Positions 62,955-64,000 of a stretch of DNA of 64,000 nucleotides are shown here, piece by piece. Under the pieces are notes generated by a model. That model was not told the origin of the DNA and searched no databases. It was given only the letters and a program-made list of their open reading frames with translations. Position 1 is the first letter of the stretch, and every line of letters begins with the position of its first letter. Source of the stretch: Trissonchulus latispiculum. Lineage: Eukaryota; Nematoda; Enoplea; Enoplida; Ironidae. Where the stretch lies: positions 1-64,000 of the forward strand of contig JASAND010026164.1 in assembly GCA_030248195.1 (NCBI GenBank), given 5' to 3'. The position numbers and the translations under genes are program-made.

Positions 62955-63251
62955 GTTTCGCTGGAACTGGAGCAAGGTCTCAGCAGGAAGGAGCGGGTGA
63001 CTCTCTCACAGCTGAGATGTAATGGTCACTCCCTCCTGCTGGCCAAGCAGAGGTACAGGATGGGTATCTCTCCGTCCCCCGCCTGCCCTGACTGCTCAGC
63101 TCCGGAAGAAGACCTATCTCACCTATTACTCCACTGCCCCGCTCACAGGTGCGCTAGACGACTGCACTTCGGGTCCCGGCCCAGGCTTGACATCCTTTCG
63201 AGGGGTCCCCCCAGGGTCCTTGCCTATCTCCGGGATGTGGGCCGACTCTAG
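62955..63251 (+). pseudogene. 3' fragment of a second LINE ORF2 (zinc-knuckle tail)
   Basis: An open stretch reading LSQLRCNGHSLLLAKQRYRM, then CPDCSAPEEDLSHLLLHCP, ends at a stop at 63249-63251. The C-x2-C...H-x4-C pattern is the C-terminal cysteine motif following RT or RNase H in I/Jockey-type LINEs. It is 5'-truncated. A GAAGAAGAA-type tail precedes the 13-bp target duplication GATGCAGTGTGAA (62873-62885 and 63305-63317). Confidence 0.78.
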
Positions 63252-63534
63252 TTGGTCCAACCGCATTGAGCCTGCTCACGACGGTCCAGGAAGATGAAGA
63301 AGAAGATGCAGTGTGAACGGGTGCATTGCTGGGAATACTGCCATTGCTCCCGCATTGCTGGAAAGTAGATTGCCTGCAAATTGCCTAGTGTGAACCGGAC
63401 TTTAGGCTATACAAGCAAATTGGCATGAATGGGTTGCCGCTGCATTTTTCCTCTTATAAATAAGATAAGTCAATTATCCTACGATATTACCCCTTGTCCC
63501 TATGACAGCTTTTTATATACTCAAAGAAATATTT

Positions 63535-64000
63535 CGATTGATACCCATATTGTCGTTTTCCATAACTTTTGATTTTGACCCATTTTGGCCGGCTTTGGCC
63601 ATATTTGACCCCTTTGAGGCCCCGTAACTCATTTTCTGTACATTTTGGTGCTTTGACCCTATTACATCGTTTCATCTACTCAACGAGAGCTTTCGAATGA
63701 TATCCATATTGGGCGGTTTCGGTTACTTTCAATTTTGACCCATTTTGACCGATTTTGGCCATTTTTGACCCATTTTAGGCTCCGTAACTCATTTTTCCTC
63801 CACTTTGGTGCGTTGGCCCTATTACAACTTTTCATCTACATAACGAGAGCTTTCGAATGACACCCATATCGACCGGATCCGACAATTTTCAATTTTGAGC
63901 TATTTTGGCCGTTTTTGGTCATTTTTGACCATTTTCGGCCTCGTAACTCAAAATGAGTGCATTTTCAGGCCTTGACCCTATTACAACTTTTTCATTACTC
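63535..64000 (+). repeat. Satellite, about 160-bp unit, about 3 copies, open at window end
   Basis: GAGAGCTTTCGAATGATATC near 63684 and GAGAGCTTTCGAATGACACC near 63845 mark successive units. Each contains TTTTGACCCATTTTG-like words and CCGTAACTCATTTT. The array continues past the window. Confidence 0.85.

Larger units (their letters stand above)
61341..63400. mobile_element. Outer TIR element with two insertions
   Basis: The left GCCCGGTTCACACTA and the right end TAGTGTGAACCGGAC are inverted. The interior is rich in ATTGC/GGCAAT words. It is interrupted by a TA-type foldback (61356-62656) and a LINE fragment (about 62886-63304). Removing the first insertion restores CACTAGGCAAT, which matches the other end. 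Confidence 0.75.

Overview
Kind of organism. This is animal nuclear DNA: AT-rich, with short GT-AG introns and densely packed with transposable elements. Two host genes are legible, both on the minus strand: the 3' half of alpha-spectrin (positions 649-12453) and the 5' half of a TRPM-family cation channel gene (36537-45656). The spectrin wording is closest to protostome alpha-spectrins as I remember them, so I infer a protostome invertebrate; no species can be named.

Layout. 1-648: intron or intergenic. 649-12453: 19 alpha-spectrin exons covering about nine C-terminal spectrin repeats; the EF-hand end lies beyond position 1. Introns carry a hAT-like element (6661-8067) and a TTAA-flanked element (8607-9822). 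12454-23010: a graveyard of repeats, including minisatellites, TIR and piggyBac-like elements, a SINE-like unit, and an inverted decayed copy of spectrin exons 2-5 with their introns (13690-14790). 23011-36255: a 13.2-kb LTR retroelement on the minus strand with nearly identical LTRs. 36256-45656: TRPM exons 1-17, with a TTAA element in one intron. 47089-51662: a foldback hAT-like element with an 8-bp target duplication, split by a full-length CR1/Jockey-type LINE. 51671-64000: non-coding repeats (two 1.3-kb near-palindromes of one TA-flanked family, other foldbacks, tRNA-derived SINEs, a tandem array of TATAAAA-containing units, a 160-bp satellite), plus one possible orphan exon.

Most interesting object. 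The LTR retroelement has one intact 2,526-codon frame encoding Gag, protease, reverse transcriptase, RNase H, integrase, a PWWP histone-reader domain and a baculovirus-F/errantivirus-like envelope. Three further ORFs lie between env and the 3' LTR. Two of them carry a CtBP-type PxDL(S/T) motif and one ends in a Cys/His cluster. A tRNA-Phe primer site sits next to the 5' LTR. The PWWP domain just after the integrase suggests cis-encoded targeting to methylated chromatin, by analogy with chromodomains in chromoviruses and with LEDGF for lentiviruses. I do not know of this architecture being described, but I could not search.

How it fits together. The retroelement has no target-site duplication and lies between a TRPM gene lacking its channel half and an alpha-spectrin gene lacking its N-terminal half. 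That fits recombination between two element copies, or an assembly join at a repeat. A LINE inside a hAT element, and a TA-element plus a LINE fragment inside an outer TIR element, give a readable relative chronology because target duplications survive at several levels.
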